Below, one piece after another: positions 1-11,391 of a DNA stretch of 64,000 nucleotides. The stretch is from NCBI RefSeq assembly GCF_030272615.1, contig NC_081415.1, forward strand, positions 601,669,644-601,733,643, given 5' to 3'. Origin of the DNA: Cryptomeria japonica (taxonomy: Eukaryota > Streptophyta > Pinopsida > Cupressales > Cupressaceae). Both the position numbers and the translations under genes were made by a program. The stretch's first letter is position 1; each line of letters opens with the position of its first letter. The notes below the pieces were generated by a model. That model searched no databases. It was given only the letters and a program-made list of their open reading frames with translations, and was not told where the DNA came from.

Positions 1-55
1 GAAAAACAATATTCTTTCCATCTATCAAATCACACATGGGGAAACTAGGAAAACT

Positions 56-793
56 ATGGAGTTCACACCTGATTTAGTTATCATTAGAGAATTGGAGAGT
101 GGAGCTATCATTGTGACTGGAGTGGTTGATCATACATCCTGGTTGTACTTTTTTTCACATTTTTGTCCTATCGATGAGGTTGATTCTTCCTATATTGATG
201 ATTCAGATTTTGAGGAGAACTTTGGGAACTTGAACTTGGGGATTCTCACATGTGACCTCATTCTTGAGCCTTCTATTTCATCTCCTCCTCTTGATATCAC
301 ACCACCTATTGCACCTGATGATGCAGCTAGTGTGACAATTTTGCCTTCTTGTGATTCAGTGCAGCAGGATATTTCATGTCTTCCAACTTCAGTTGATTAG
401 GATGCCTACTTGACAGACATTGTAGATTTGGGAGACATCATTAATGACATTCATCTTCTCTTTGATGAAGATGATCCTTCTTTGATTGTTGTGAGGGATC
501 ACTCTGACACTCTTGTGCATTCTCTACATGATCAATCTTTAGAGGTTGACATGATTGTGGATACTTTTGTCCAGCAGTTGGAGGAGGTCTCTTTATCTTG
601 TGAGGAGACATGTGAGTCTTTGGATATTGTTCTACATTCTTCTCCACTAGATGTTGGAGTGCCTTTTTCAGCAATGTGGCGCAGTTTACCACCTTTGGAG
701 GGGGTAACTTTCAACATCAACATGGGGAAACTTGAGCATTTTTTCAGAGATTTCTTTCATCATGAGTATTTTTTCTACATCTTCCCTTCATGA
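56..793 (+). pseudogene. Copia-like retroelement ORF with one in-frame stop
   Basis: One reading frame runs from an ATG at 56 to a TGA at 791-793, broken only by a TAG at 398-400 that follows QDISCLPTSVD. About 35 residues in there is a VDHTSWLYFFSHF stretch resembling the segment just before the GAG-pre-integrase region of plant Ty1/copia polyproteins (family form roughly VDH-x-S-x-LY-x-FSHF). The rest is acidic, serine- and leucine-rich and carries no motif I recognise. It lies upstream of a polypurine tract and LTR, so it is probably an internal remnant of the same element, whose 5' part is outside the window. The copia assignment rests on one short motif and is tentative. Confidence 0.4.
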
Positions 794-1211
794 TTGGGAA
801 GACTTTATAGATACACCTTTGGTTTTGTTTCTTCCTAAGGGGAGGAACATGGTTTGATGATCATCGAGCAGTTTCTTCATTCATCATTGAGCTTCTATCA
901 TTAGTGTAGATTCCACATTGAGGGGGGGATACCTAGCTTCTATTCTTCTTCTCTCATATGGGGGGGACTTTTTTCTCACATGGGGTTTTGTCCTTCACAT
1001 ACTTCTATGAGAGTTCTTTGTATCTAGTTTTCATCTCTCTTTTGGGGGAGGGTTTTTTTCCATTGGGGTTTTCTCTCTTTCCTTGATTTGTGAGATATTT
1101 CATTGCATTGGTTTGCATTCATTTTCATTTGTACATGGGTACCTAACATGGCCTTGTAGCCGGGACCCATCTTGCATTGTAGACTTTAGTGCATTCCCCT
1201 AAGTTTCACTT
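794..1211 (+). other. Non-coding 3' internal region of the first retroelement
   Basis: No supported ORF. The stretch holds several G-runs (near 920, 958 and 1042) alternating with pyrimidine-rich DNA. This is typical of the untranslated internal region ahead of a 3' polypurine tract. Confidence 0.4.
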
Positions 1212-1220
1212 AAGAGGGGG
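1212..1220 (+). other. Polypurine tract
   Basis: AAGAGGGGG sits directly before TGTTGGTGTAAA. This is the usual arrangement of the plus-strand primer and the start of a 3' LTR. Confidence 0.6.
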
Positions 1221-1622
1221 TGTTGGTGTAAATAATTATTCATCTTTGATATTATTACACCTTACTTAAGTTTACTTAGGAAATGCATTTCATAGTAGTT
1301 TGGGTATGAGACACTTGGGTGTTTGTGCCACATAGGGATAGCGTGTGTAGGATAATTTCCACCTTTTGTGGACTTATCTTGTTGTTACATTCCACATTCA
1401 GTGGGTGATCCACCTCATGTGGAATATTATATTGTTTCTCCTACCTACCCAAACCTATTTTCTACCGACCCTTGTTTCTTATTGAGCCACACGTCATGTT
1501 TGTGTGCTCACATATCCATATAGCCTTTCCTATATAAGTAGGCTCATATTCATTGTATGTAATGCTTGATGATCCAGTTGATCAGTATTTTCATCTTGAT
1601 AGAATACAGTTTATTTCTATCA
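1221..1622 (+). mobile_element. 3' LTR of the copia-like element (right end uncertain)
   Basis: It starts with TGTTGG right after a polypurine tract. A TATA box (TATATAAG, 1531-1538) lies about 310 bp in, a normal place for the U3 promoter of a short plant LTR. The right end is placed at a CA near 1622. No second LTR is visible, so the end could be off by tens of bases. The CACTA transposase remnant begins almost immediately downstream. Confidence 0.5.
1531..1538 (+). promoter_or_regulatory. LTR TATA box
   Basis: TATATAAG lies inside the LTR that starts at 1221, followed about 30 bp later by a plausible transcription start region. Confidence 0.45.
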
Positions 1623-1659
1623 TCTATTTTGTCTCTCTATTGTATTTTTTATTGAGACC

Positions 1660-1852
1660 TAGATCTTGGCAAAATATCATAGAGACAATTGCTATATTAT
1701 GGTCTAGATTGAAAAGAAAAGGTGATGGGAAATGTTATTATCTCTGCAAAAATTGTAAGGGCTTAAAGGCTAGAAGACTTTTAATCACAAAAACTGAGAA
1801 ACATTGTAGGCAACATGGTCACATTGAAGGGGGGAATGATTATCATCCATTG
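1660..1852 (+). pseudogene. CACTA transposase N-terminal exon
   Basis: Encodes a KCYYLCKNCKGLKARRLL segment followed by a short EKHCRQHGH stretch. This resembles the cysteine-containing N-terminal part of plant TNP2 proteins. The exon runs into a GT at 1853 and resumes after an AG at 1989-1990, giving HPLV then GHPREHD in frame. The true 5' start is not clear because the upstream LTR abuts it. Confidence 0.5.
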
Positions 1853-1990
1853 GTAATTTGTTCATTATATGTGTTTATATTGATTGCATTTGTAAATGTT
1901 TATAACGTTTTAACAATTTATATACTTAAAAAAAGCACTTGTTAATGAGATCATGATCATGGTTTATTTTTGTTGATCATTTTTATATAG

Positions 1991-2308
1991 GTGGGGCACC
2001 CTAGGGAACATGATCTGGACTACCATGACTCAAAGAATGTGGTTCTCCAAGTGGAGGAACATGGAGGTGTGAATATTGAAGCTGAAGATAATGATCCTAT
2101 GGAAGAAGATGATCATGTGCCAAAAAACACAGTTGAAGATGATGGTACAAATACATTGATCCATGACACATTTAGTACTGGCACAGTTGATCATGATGAT
2201 CAAGATGACTTTGATTTTGTTCATGATTTACCTATACTTGAGAAGGCATATGAGACCCATTACAAAGGCTCCCAAACACCTCTTCTCTTTGATCTATTGT
2301 TGTTATGA
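1991..2308 (+). pseudogene. CACTA transposase acidic exon
   Basis: A 105-residue open stretch rich in D, E and H (GHPREHDLDYHDSKNV at the start, DDQDDFDFVHDLPILEKAY later). Acidic linkers of this kind lie between the N-terminal domain and the Transposase_21 core in CACTA proteins. It has no catalytic motif. A possible donor site lies near 2346. Confidence 0.5.
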
Positions 2309-2529
2309 ATGGTTTATCCAACATAACAATCTCACGCATGTTAAGGTATGTCATAAATGTCATCTTTTTTTATCTTTTTTTGTTGTTATTTCATCACTAG
2401 TAAATAAAAGGTGAAATATGTACCATTAATATTCTTTATATTAACAAAATATTTGTTTTGTTCTAGATTGATAGGTGATTTTTTGTTACTGCCATCAAGT
2501 ATTCTACCTTGCTCATATCGATAATTATC

Positions 2530-3301
2530 TGCCATTATGAAAGATATTGGAATGGTGTATCAAGCAATAGATGCATGTCCCAATGATCATATTATATATC
2601 ATAAACAACATGAATTTGCAATAGAATGCCGTGAATGACATATCAGTAGATATCAAACAAATCAACTAACAAAAAAAGTGCCTCGCAAGGTTCTTCATTA
2701 TATTCCCACTATTCCACATTTGCAATGATTATTTAGGTACGAAAGTTTGGTGCAATTTATGGATTACTATGCACACAATAGAAGTCAAGATGACATTCTT
2801 CGAATGCCTACGGATGGTTTTGCATTTATGGAGATAGAGGAAAAATGACCACACTTTAAAATAGAACCTCGTAATCTCAGGCTTTTATTGGCAATATACG
2901 ATGTGAATCGATTTGGAGAGCTGAGATCTATTTACTCGGTGTGGCCTATTTTTGTTATCAACAATAATATTCCTCCATGGATGTCAATAAAGAGAGAGCA
3001 CATAATGTTGGCAATGATTGTTCCAGGTATTTTTTTCATTTTATAGTCATGTACATTAAATTATATATATTGGAGTAAAATGGTTATAATAATTATGTAA
3101 TGTTTTTGTTCATTCAACTAGGTATGTACCAAGTTAAAGATATGAATGTATATATCGAGCCTCTTATTGATGAGTTGTTGGAGTTATGGAATGGTGTCAC
3201 TATGTATGACATCTCTAGACCAATAGGACAAAGACAATTTCAATTATATGCAATGCTTGCATGGACAATTCATGATGCCCCCGGGCTAACACATTTTTGT
3301 G
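2530..3301 (+). pseudogene. Transposase_21 core of the CACTA pseudogene
   Basis: Translation gives family landmarks in order: YQAIDACPNDHIIY (2555 onward), KVPRKVLHYIPTIPHLQ, LRMPTDGFAF, EPRNLRLLLAIYDVNRFGEL, VWPIFVINNNIPPWM, then after an intron at 3027-3121 VYIEPLIDELLELWNGV and LAWTIHDAPGL. These correspond to the pfam02992 (Transposase_21) region. Stops occur after IECRE, after IPHLQ and after MEIEEK, so the gene is dead. The intron splits a glycine codon in phase 1. Confidence 0.75.
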
Positions 3302-3439
3302 GTATGTTATAATGTTCAACTTGCACACTTTAATAATGTTTAATTTTTTTAAGTATAAATCATGGATTTTTTTAAAAATCCATTCAAAATATATAATTAT
3401 AAAAATTAACATATTTAATCCAATTATATATGATCTTGC

Positions 3440-4250
3440 AAGTCTTCAAACAAAGGGAAAATTTGCATGTTGATTTTGTGGTTCAAAGATGAAATCTCAT
3501 CATTCAATAAGTTTAGGAAAGCATATGTTTGATGAGTATAGACACTTCCTCCACAAAAATCATAAGTATCGAACTACTGAAAAACATCTTTTCAATGGGA
3601 AAGCAGAGACTACATCAAAACCATGAAGAATGACACCTCGCCTATGGAAGTTGGAATATAATAGAATTAATCGTCAAGGTAATGCCATTCAATCTAATTG
3701 TTTATCTATCATATATGATATGTTTGGAGTTTATATTTTTATATTGTGTTTTGTTTACTCATGTTGTAATTGATGGTGATTGTCGTTGTTAACTTTTAAA
3801 ATTTATATGCTTCATGAAGGTCGTCAAGGCATTAATTACCACCTTCCAAAGGTACTAAAAAGATCCTAGAAAATTTAGTAGGCTTCCCTACTATGAGAAA
3901 CTACAAATTGTGCTTTTGTTTCATACTATGCATATTGGAAAGAATATAACATAGACATTATGGAAAATATTGGATGGAAGGTGTGACAAAGAAAAAATTG
4001 TCAAAATTTGTACTGACATTCAGGAATCCAATCATGCAATGAAAAATGTCATTCAATTAAATAGCGATGGAGACCAAATTAATATAAGTACCCATCCTTG
4101 GTTATTAATGGAGAAACAAAAAAATTCTCTAAAAGATGTCATACAAAAAATTTGTTTTCCCATAGGATCTGCTGCGAACATAAACAATCTCATAACAAAG
4201 AAAAGTGAATTTGGGCCAGGGATGAAAACACATGATTGACATACCTTCAT
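3440..4250 (+). pseudogene. Rest of the Transposase_21 region of the CACTA pseudogene
   Basis: Segments HMFDEYRHFLHKNHKYRT, LPYYEKLQIVLLFHTMHIGK and KICFPIGSAANINNL followed by GPGMKTHD match the end of the TNP2 core that precedes DUF4218. Coding blocks are broken by stops and by a likely intron around 3681-3820. The longest open piece is 3970-4239. Confidence 0.65.
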
Positions 4251-4369
4251 TAAGGTAATTCATGTTCTTGTATATTTTCTATATATTTGTATATTGCATG
4301 TAATTTTCATTGTATTATGTTTAGTGCTAGTTTTGGAAAAACAATGAAATGATCATTTTATAATTGTTG

Positions 4370-5062
4370 CAGTACGTTCTACTTCTATCTCTCTCAGACC
4401 ACTTCGACAATAATGTCAAGAAAGTTATATATGATCTTGGAAAATACATGAGGTAAGTAGTGTTATTTGTTCAATTTGTTGTATAGGTATTATATTTTCC
4501 ATTTGTTTTACTTGTTATGCAATATATTGTATATTATTTTGTTAATTCTCATTAAAATATTTGCATCTCGAATCACTTGTAGATGGTTGTCATCTAAAGA
4601 AATCCATAAAGAAGATATAAAATATTGGAAGACAAAATTCTCCGTCTAATGTGTGAAATGAAAAAGTGTCTACCTTCGACATTTTTCAATGCACAAGAAC
4701 ACTACCTCATACACCAAGTTGAGGAGATTGAATTGTGTGGACCTATACACACAAGGTCAATGTGGATGGTTGAGAGGCACTTGAAATTTTTGAAGGCATT
4801 GGTTCAACAAAGAGAACATCTTGAGGGTTCTATGGTGGAGGGATATATGGTATACCAGACCATGGTGTATATTACTGAATATCTTCCTAAGTTTGCGGAA
4901 AAGATCCATGTAGATCACATTTGGGATCCCAACTCCATTAACAAATTCGATGGGGAGTACCTGATGGGGAAAGGTAGATTGCGGAAAGTGAGAGGTAATT
5001 ATTGGATATTCATGGACATTAATCTAAATACATTTTACATTTTATTTTTATATATATTTTAG
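4370..5062 (+). pseudogene. DUF4218 domain of the CACTA transposase
   Basis: The 145-residue frame starting at 4625 carries LPSTFFNAQEHYLIHQVEEI, ELCGPIHTRSMWMVERHLKF and EGSMVEGYMVYQ. This is the conserved order of DUF4218: the CLP-x-FF start, H-L-hydrophobic, GP-x-x-R-W-M-x-x-E-R and EGS-x-x-EGY. The domain begins upstream (YVLLLSLSDHFDNNVKKVIY, 4374 onward) across another intron-like gap. It is the best preserved part of the transposon. Confidence 0.8.
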
Positions 5063-5109
5063 TTAATTAATTCTTAATCTTCAATATACGTTAGTTGTAA
5101 ATTTCTGGT

Positions 5110-5760
5110 TAGTTTTTCTATAGTTGCTCGAAAGTGGGATGCACTACATTTGTATGCCGCAAACAATCTTGATTGGATGATAGTATGGATTGAATGATGT
5201 CAAAAATTTGGTCATGCATTAACATGGGAATGTATGGCTTCATTGGTTAAAGAATCTCATTGTAATGAAGATTCCAGTGTTACACCAAGGGAAATTGATT
5301 TGGCATATGGTTTAAGAGATAAACAGGTACATATAAATATATTAAACACCCATACTATTTTTATTTTTTTTAATTGTAATGATGTATATATATGTTGTTT
5401 TTTACACACATTCGACCAAGAATAAATATGTTTATCAACTGGCGATGCAATAATTTTTACATGTTTGACATATTACAGGTGAAACATCACAAGGCTATGT
5501 GGTGCAATGGTCATAAATTTCCCATCCAGAAGTTGAATGACACAAAGAAAACTTGTGATTCTGGGATAACTATAGTATTTCAGGTGACTAATGTTTCATC
5601 TAGAAGCAACATACATCCTCAAGTCTCATAAAATCGATACTATGGGATTTTGGATGATATACTTGAGTCTGACTTTGGGTCCTTCAATTAGTTCTTTTTG
5701 TCGATCAATGGTACAGGCTATGATTGAATTAAAATGATCCTAATAAAAATTTTATTTAAC
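5110..5760 (+). pseudogene. DUF4216 domain of the CACTA transposase
   Basis: After an intron-like gap ending near 5478 the frame reads VKHHKAMWCNGHKFPIQKLN, KKTCDSGITIVFQVT and RYYGILDDILESDFGSF. This matches the DUF4216 pattern of G-x-x-F, a T-x-x-SG motif and YYGxxxDIxELDYG. It follows DUF4218 as in intact CACTA transposases. Stop codons at the joins show decay. Confidence 0.7.
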
Positions 5761-5934
5761 ATGATAATGGATTTACAATGGTCAATACAAGGTCATTTGA
5801 GTGAGATGGAAATGAGCCCTATGTTCTTCCAAGCCAATGTGAGCAGGTATTTACTTAGAGGTTCCACATAAACTGGGTTGGTCATTTGTTGTTAGACATG
5901 ATCCTAGAGAAAGGCTGACAAAGTATAATGTCAT

Positions 5935-6190
5935 GGAAGAATAAGATACATAAGAACTAGAAGATGATGTACATGATGATCAGGATCAACAGTTAGTTGA
6001 TGATGTGCCCGACAAAGATGTTGAAGAAGAGGAACAAAATCGTGGTGATGTAGGAGATAATGTTCATGAAGAAGATGATGATGATATCAATGATGATGAT
6101 GATGATGATGATATGACCAGTAATCCTTACAATGTCTATTATAGATCTGAAGATACAAACAAAGAGTTAGATGAAGAAGAAGATGAATGA
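5935..6190 (+). pseudogene. Acidic tail of the CACTA transposase with a GAT repeat
   Basis: The final open stretch is almost entirely D, E and N, including a run of aspartates encoded by GAT triplets at 6076-6113, and ends at a TGA at 6188-6190. TNP2-like proteins often end in acidic low-complexity sequence. The triplet tract may have expanded by slippage. Confidence 0.5.
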
Positions 6191-7123
6191 CATGATTTAA
6201 ATGTATGATGTATGCGGTTAGTATATTATCTATTTGATATTTATTTCTTGATATTTTTTGGTTAAATCTAAATGTTGTGATCATGTGGGAGGAATTATAC
6301 TTTGTGATTATCTTTACATGTATCTTTACATGTCAAGTCATTTATACTTTTAAATTACAAATAATTGCATCATGTTGTGTTCCCTGAGATATTTATTAAA
6401 AATTTAATGGATGAATCATTTTAATGGTTTGTTATGTAATAACACAATGATTCCTATCATGATGTATGATGTACCTGATACTATTTAGTTCATTTAGCTT
6501 GAAATGAAACTACTCCAGAAATACACATTCCCCCTTGGAGAAGACAAATTGCATATGTCATTAACACAACAATTCATACAACATAACACAAAAGATATGA
6601 GCCATAAATGAATGTTCTCTTTATTTATTTTTAATATAAAATTCATACATTCATGAAAATATTACAGTGAGTCACCAAAACTACTAGAAGACTCTTTGTT
6701 GTTATATTAAGGTTTCTCTAATGCATATAAATCAAGAGTTTGGAATCCTTCTTCTTGGCCCTGAATTCCCTTTTATAACACAAGGGAGAAAAACAAGCCT
6801 TGAGCCCAAAGAAGACACATGTCAAAATCTAATTGCATTACAAAAAAGACCTAAAGCCTAAGACCTTGACCTCTATGTGTAACCTACATTGAATGATGGT
6901 GGCTAAAAATGCATCATCCTGGAAGCTCGAGTTGTGGGTTTACAAAAGATGTTCTCACATATGTACTTCATATCTTCTTCTGTCAGGATCAAAAAATGCA
7001 ATCTGGCATGCGGTGGTAGGTGTCTTGGAGACTGGTCCTTGTTGACTGAGTGTTCTAATAATTTTCACAAAATGAACATCTTGCACAAAACTTTTAGGAA
7101 TAGGAAAAATGGAAAGACTATGA
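6191..7123 (+). other. AT-rich stretch without a supported gene
   Basis: No ORF with recognisable content on either strand. The segment 6741-6824 is clearly similar to 29285-29376, so it belongs to a dispersed repeat. It lies just beyond the stop codon of the minus-strand ORF ending at 7124 and could be that ORF's 3' untranslated region. Confidence 0.4.
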
Positions 7124-7345
7124 CTAGTCCTCCTCTTCAGGTTTCTCTTCTTCCAAGTAGCAGTACTTTTTATGTAGCGCCTCAATCTCATCAGCTACCC
7201 AAGAAAAACCATTCAGGCTATGCAATTTATTCATAGCTTCCTTTGTTTCATGGGTAGGCACAACTACTACTCCTAGGACAAAGCTATGATACATTTGATA
7301 TACTTCCATAATTTTATCAACAATCTTAAGAAATGCATCTCCTTG
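7124..7345 (-). pseudogene. C-terminal end of the large unrecognised ORF (split by the Tekay insertion)
   Basis: Open minus-strand frame reading GDAFLKIVDKIMEVYQMYHS and ending in a charged tail EEEKPEEED with a stop at 7124. It stops abruptly at the GTTTG target site of the retrotransposon. The other side of the element (20267 onward) carries a minus-strand frame ending FQDALHVILTSLEGD. Before insertion the two were contiguous. I recognise no family. Confidence 0.55.
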
Positions 7346-7350
7346 GTTTG
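7346..7350. repeat. Target site duplication, left copy (GTTTG)
   Basis: GTTTG precedes the TG of the left LTR and is repeated exactly at 20262-20266 after the CA of the right LTR. Confidence 0.9.
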
Positions 7351-10300
7351 TGTGAGGCCCCACCCTGACCCAGTCTGACATTTCAGTGGTTTTTATGATG
7401 AGACTATTATGGATGCTTTATTTTTATGCATTATGGATTTAGAACTTATATGATTCCATGATCTGGATAACATTGCTATATGTTGATGTTTTATTTATAT
7501 GCTTTATGATATAGAACACTACATGATTTTTGAATAGGATGAATTTGCGGTGATAAAGGTCGTTATTGAATTTGTAGGACTTTACTATGATGATAGAAAT
7601 ATGATGTATGTTTTAGGTGTGGGTCAAAATTACAAGAATGAGGATGAATTGCTTATGTGAAATTGCTTGGATATAAGATGTATTAAATTATTCAGATGTA
7701 AATTGTATGCAAGTGATGATGTGTATTATTATTCTTGTGATTTAAATTATATGAGGTTATTTGAAGTTACTAATGTGTAAATTGAGATGCATAGGAAGTT
7801 ATCCATGTGACCATGAAAATATTACGGAGAGCCAAACCTAGACCTATGTATGTTCGTAAAGCCAGGGTTTGTCTATTTGGAGAGACAACACCCCGTTTGT
7901 GTTGTATTTTATTCATAATAGTAAATGATGCATGTGTGTTAAGTGTTATTTAATTGATTTATGTAAAATCCACAAGAGACACGATTTCATGTATAAATTT
8001 GTAAAAGTATTTTCTTTGTGTCACTTGACACATGTGTGGATTTATGTTTGAATTTTTAAATTTATCTCTTGGTGGGAATTATTTAACTATAATTTTTTCA
8101 ATTAATGTAATGAGATTCCATAAAAGCCTTGGGTAAAGAATCTCTGGGATGGTCAACATAGGTTGGACCCGAAAATAAACTTCAGAGGGGTCAAAAAAGG
8201 GTTAAATGAACACCTAGGGGTAGTTTAATAGGGTTTCCTAAAGCCCATAAGGTATACCTAAGGGTTAGGGGTAATTCTAGGCAAGTTTCTACTTCCGTGT
8301 GACATTCTAGACTCCCTAAAAAGTGACTTTTCTAAGTTGTGCGAAAATTGAAATTGAAGACTTGAACTAAGTTGTAAACCTTTCTTTTCGAATGAGAGTT
8401 CCCTTTCCCATTTTACCTTACCTTCCTTTTTAGTTTTTAGAAACTTGTGAGAACTCTCACAATGGGCTTCTTAAGCAAGAATTAGAAAATTAGTGGGTAA
8501 TCACCCACTCTCCATTTTTGGAGACAAAAGAATTTTGAAAAGAAAAAAAGATAGATTTTGGTTTGAGAATTTTGGCTAAGGGTAGAAGGAGAAGATCTCT
8601 GGAATTGGGCTGCTCATCCTCAACAAAACTAGCATACCTTTGGGCAGTTTAAGGTTGGTTTTATTTTTCTTATAATGTTTTTTTATTTCATGTGTTTTGA
8701 AAGAAATGTTTGTGTAAAAGACTAGTTTTCGTGCATGTATTTCTTGGAAATTTATTTGGTGTTTTGTGTTTATGCAATATATGTGTTTTGGGAGTAATTA
8801 AGACCTCCTACTCTTGGAAGAGAGGAGGATCTTGTGGGTGGTAGAAGTGACAGTCCTCGAGTGAGAGGCTCTCGTTATGAGAGCAATCACAAGGGATTTT
8901 ATGTGACCCTTGCTGCATGACTTGTTTATGCATTTGGGGTCATAAGGAGGGAAATAAGGCATGAATGCCTTGGGTGGCATAAGGAATATGGGGTTGTTAT
9001 ACTTGATGTATTTGGCTTTCCATGAGGTGGCTATATGTTTTTCCATACTTGCAGTCTCCTCAGGGTACTTGGTGCACTACCACCCTTGAAAAGGGCATCA
9101 CAATGAGTGGTGTAGTGTAGCCTAGGTTGGGATTGTGTTTGAGTTTGTGTGTTCTCTGTCTTTTGTGTTTGCATGTGTGTTACCTGTCTAGGGCTTTGTT
9201 CTCCGAGCTCGGGGGTGGCTACCAGTTATCCTAGGCTAGGAGGTGAGCTCTCCATGATTATAGCTTTTGATTTAATTGCAGGTTGTTAGAAGAAAATAGC
9301 AGGTCAAGAAGATGTGGTTGGATTTAGTTGTTGCAAAAAAATGGTGTAAAAGTAATTTACTTTCTTTAAAAGTCCTCACTTGATTGAAAGGAGAGACGTA
9401 TTTGTAAAGTGACTATAAAATCTTGTGAGTAAGTTTAAAGTTTTGTAATAATTATTCATGCATTACTGCTGAAAAGAAAGAAGTATCTTTGGTTTAGTTT
9501 TCTACATTTCTAGAAATTTACAATGTTGTGTTTTAGGATATTTTGATAAGAAAAAGATTTATTTATTCTTTTTATGCATTTATACTCTATTATTAGGAAA
9601 GAAATGAAATTTGATTTGCATGCATGTAGAAGGCTGAAAATAAAAGTTGGTAGATCAATACAGGAAAAATGTAAAAGTCATTTTATTTGATTCTGTGAAT
9701 TTTATTTTATCTGTGATTGTATTTTATTTTATTTGTAGAAATTAGAACAAAGATTTTATAGCCATCTCTAAGGTTCGCAGATTTATAAAATAAGTAGTTA
9801 TATTTAGTTGCTGTTAATATTTGCCATTTAAATAGTTGTTGTAGGTTTATCCAAGTCTGTTAATTTAATTATTGCAGAAGAAATTAAAAAAACAAAAACA
9901 AAAACAAACAAACATAATCTATTATAATTTTTATTTAAATAAAATCTAGATACATTGTTTATTTAAGTAAACAGTTTAAATGAAATAATAAAATTACTAT
10001 ACTCTTGATGTAAGTGAATCAAAGATTTATTAAATCCATCTATTTTATCTTTACATCTAGGATATTTACGAAAGGAAAATAAATTAATATTTTAGTATTT
10101 TGTTCGAATACATACCTAGGATCAAAATGCTATGGTTCATTCCTTACATAATTTTTGAGTATAAAATATATATTTATATAAATATATAATTATATAGATG
10201 CAAGTTACCTGTATATACTTATATAAATAAATTTAAAGGGGGGAGAGGGGGGAGGGGGTGAGCACTATGCAACGCACAGTGATTGGTGGGGCCGCACACT

Positions 10301-11220
10301 ATGCACTACATAGTGGGCGGCAAGGCCAAACACTGTGCAATGCACAGTGGGCGGGCATGGCCACAACACTTCCAAAGAACCCCCGCCTCCCATTCCTCCA
10401 CCTCTGTAGAATGAAAACGTTGCCGGATCTCCCTAATTCAGCCCTGCACCAAAAATTTTAAGCAAGAAAAAATATATTAAACTGTAGCTTGAGTAGGGCT
10501 AGGGTAATAAATAAATGAAAAAAAAAAATGGTAACTTATTTAGATTAGGGGCATTTTATAATTGCAAATCCCTAACTAGGGTTGCATCGCTTTGTTTCCA
10601 TAAAGCTTGGGAAATTTTTAAAGAGAATAAATTTATATATTTATATATGTATTTGCATATAAATATAAATATTTATTTACACATATATGAGAATAAAAAA
10701 TAGATAGTTGTAGAAATTAAAGAATAAAGTATAACTTTAGATTTTAATATTTATTTAGTGTTGTAGATTTTAAGAGTATATAAAATCAAGGGGGTAAATA
10801 TTATTTTTTTAATTCAACCTAGGGGTATATCATTTTAAAAAAAGAAGGGGTTGAGATTTAATTTTAATTAATTTAATTTAAGCACATTTCAATTCTGGAT
10901 TAAAATGGATGCTAGGAGAATAATTTTAATTTAGCTTTCTGAAATCAATTAATGGCTATCTGAGGTTAATTTTGCCTGAGCTAATGAATTATCCGAATTA
11001 GTTGACTTATTAAATTCGAGTAGACAATAAAATCATTCACTTAGAATTCCACATTTAATTTTATTTAATTTCGAATATTTGAGCTAGTAGATAAAGTTAA
11101 TCTAAACATAGTTAAGTCAAAACATGTAGCTTTTTATATTTGTCAAATTAATGCTTTTTAAAGTTATGTTTAGAAAAAAAAGAAATTATCCCGTTCTTGC
11201 CCTAAATTTTGTGCATGACA
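7351..11220 (+). repeat. 5' LTR of the Tekay-like element (3.87 kb)
   Basis: Starts TGTGAGGCCCCACCC and ends GCATGACA, directly before the primer site. It is very long for an LTR. It contains a G-run and a short tandem repeat at 10259-10362, with AT-rich flanks. The short ORFs inside it have no recognisable content. Relative to the 3' copy it lacks the long TA tract, part of the A-rich segment beside it and two of five tandem units. Confidence 0.9.
10259..10362 (+). repeat. Palindromic ~34-bp tandem repeat in the 5' LTR (3 units)
   Basis: Three consecutive units each contain a near-palindrome such as CACTGTGCAATGCACAGTG followed by a GGCGG-like linker. The block is GC-rich within an AT-rich LTR and follows a G-run. 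The 3' LTR has five units. Confidence 0.75.
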
Positions 11221-11223
11221 TTT

Positions 11224-11239
11224 TGGTATCAGAGCAAGG
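11224..11239 (+). other. Primer binding site (initiator Met tRNA)
   Basis: TGGTATCAGAGCAAGG begins three bases after the end of the 5' LTR. This is the standard plant primer site complementary to the 3' end of tRNA-iMet. Confidence 0.9.
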
Positions 11240-11391
11240 TTTCCACACTAGGAACCTTACTTCACTTACGTGTTGCTTTAAATTATTTAATTTATTTTAT
11301 TATATTGATTTTATAGGATATTTAAATTTAATTAGTTAAATATTTTTCCAAAAGAAATTAGTTATTTAATTTATTTTATTTTCCTCTTAGG

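Larger units (their letters stand above)
1660..6190 (+). pseudogene. CACTA (En/Spm) TNP2-type transposase, intron-containing pseudogene
   Basis: Successive plus-strand segments match the plant TNP2 transposase in the expected order: an N-terminal KCYYLCKNCKG segment, an acidic region, the Transposase_21 core, DUF4218, DUF4216 and an aspartate-rich tail. Segments are separated by AT-rich GT...AG gaps; those at 1853-1990 and 3027-3121 keep the frame across the join, so they look like true introns. In-frame stops (for example near 2637 and 2847) and small shifts make it non-functional. TNP2 proteins bind and cut the ends of CACTA transposons. I could not find CACTA terminal inverted repeats on either side. 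Confidence 0.75.

Noticed and set aside
6087-6284. Minus ORF ending in a histidine run
   Set aside because: Antisense of the GAT triplet tract in the CACTA acidic tail.
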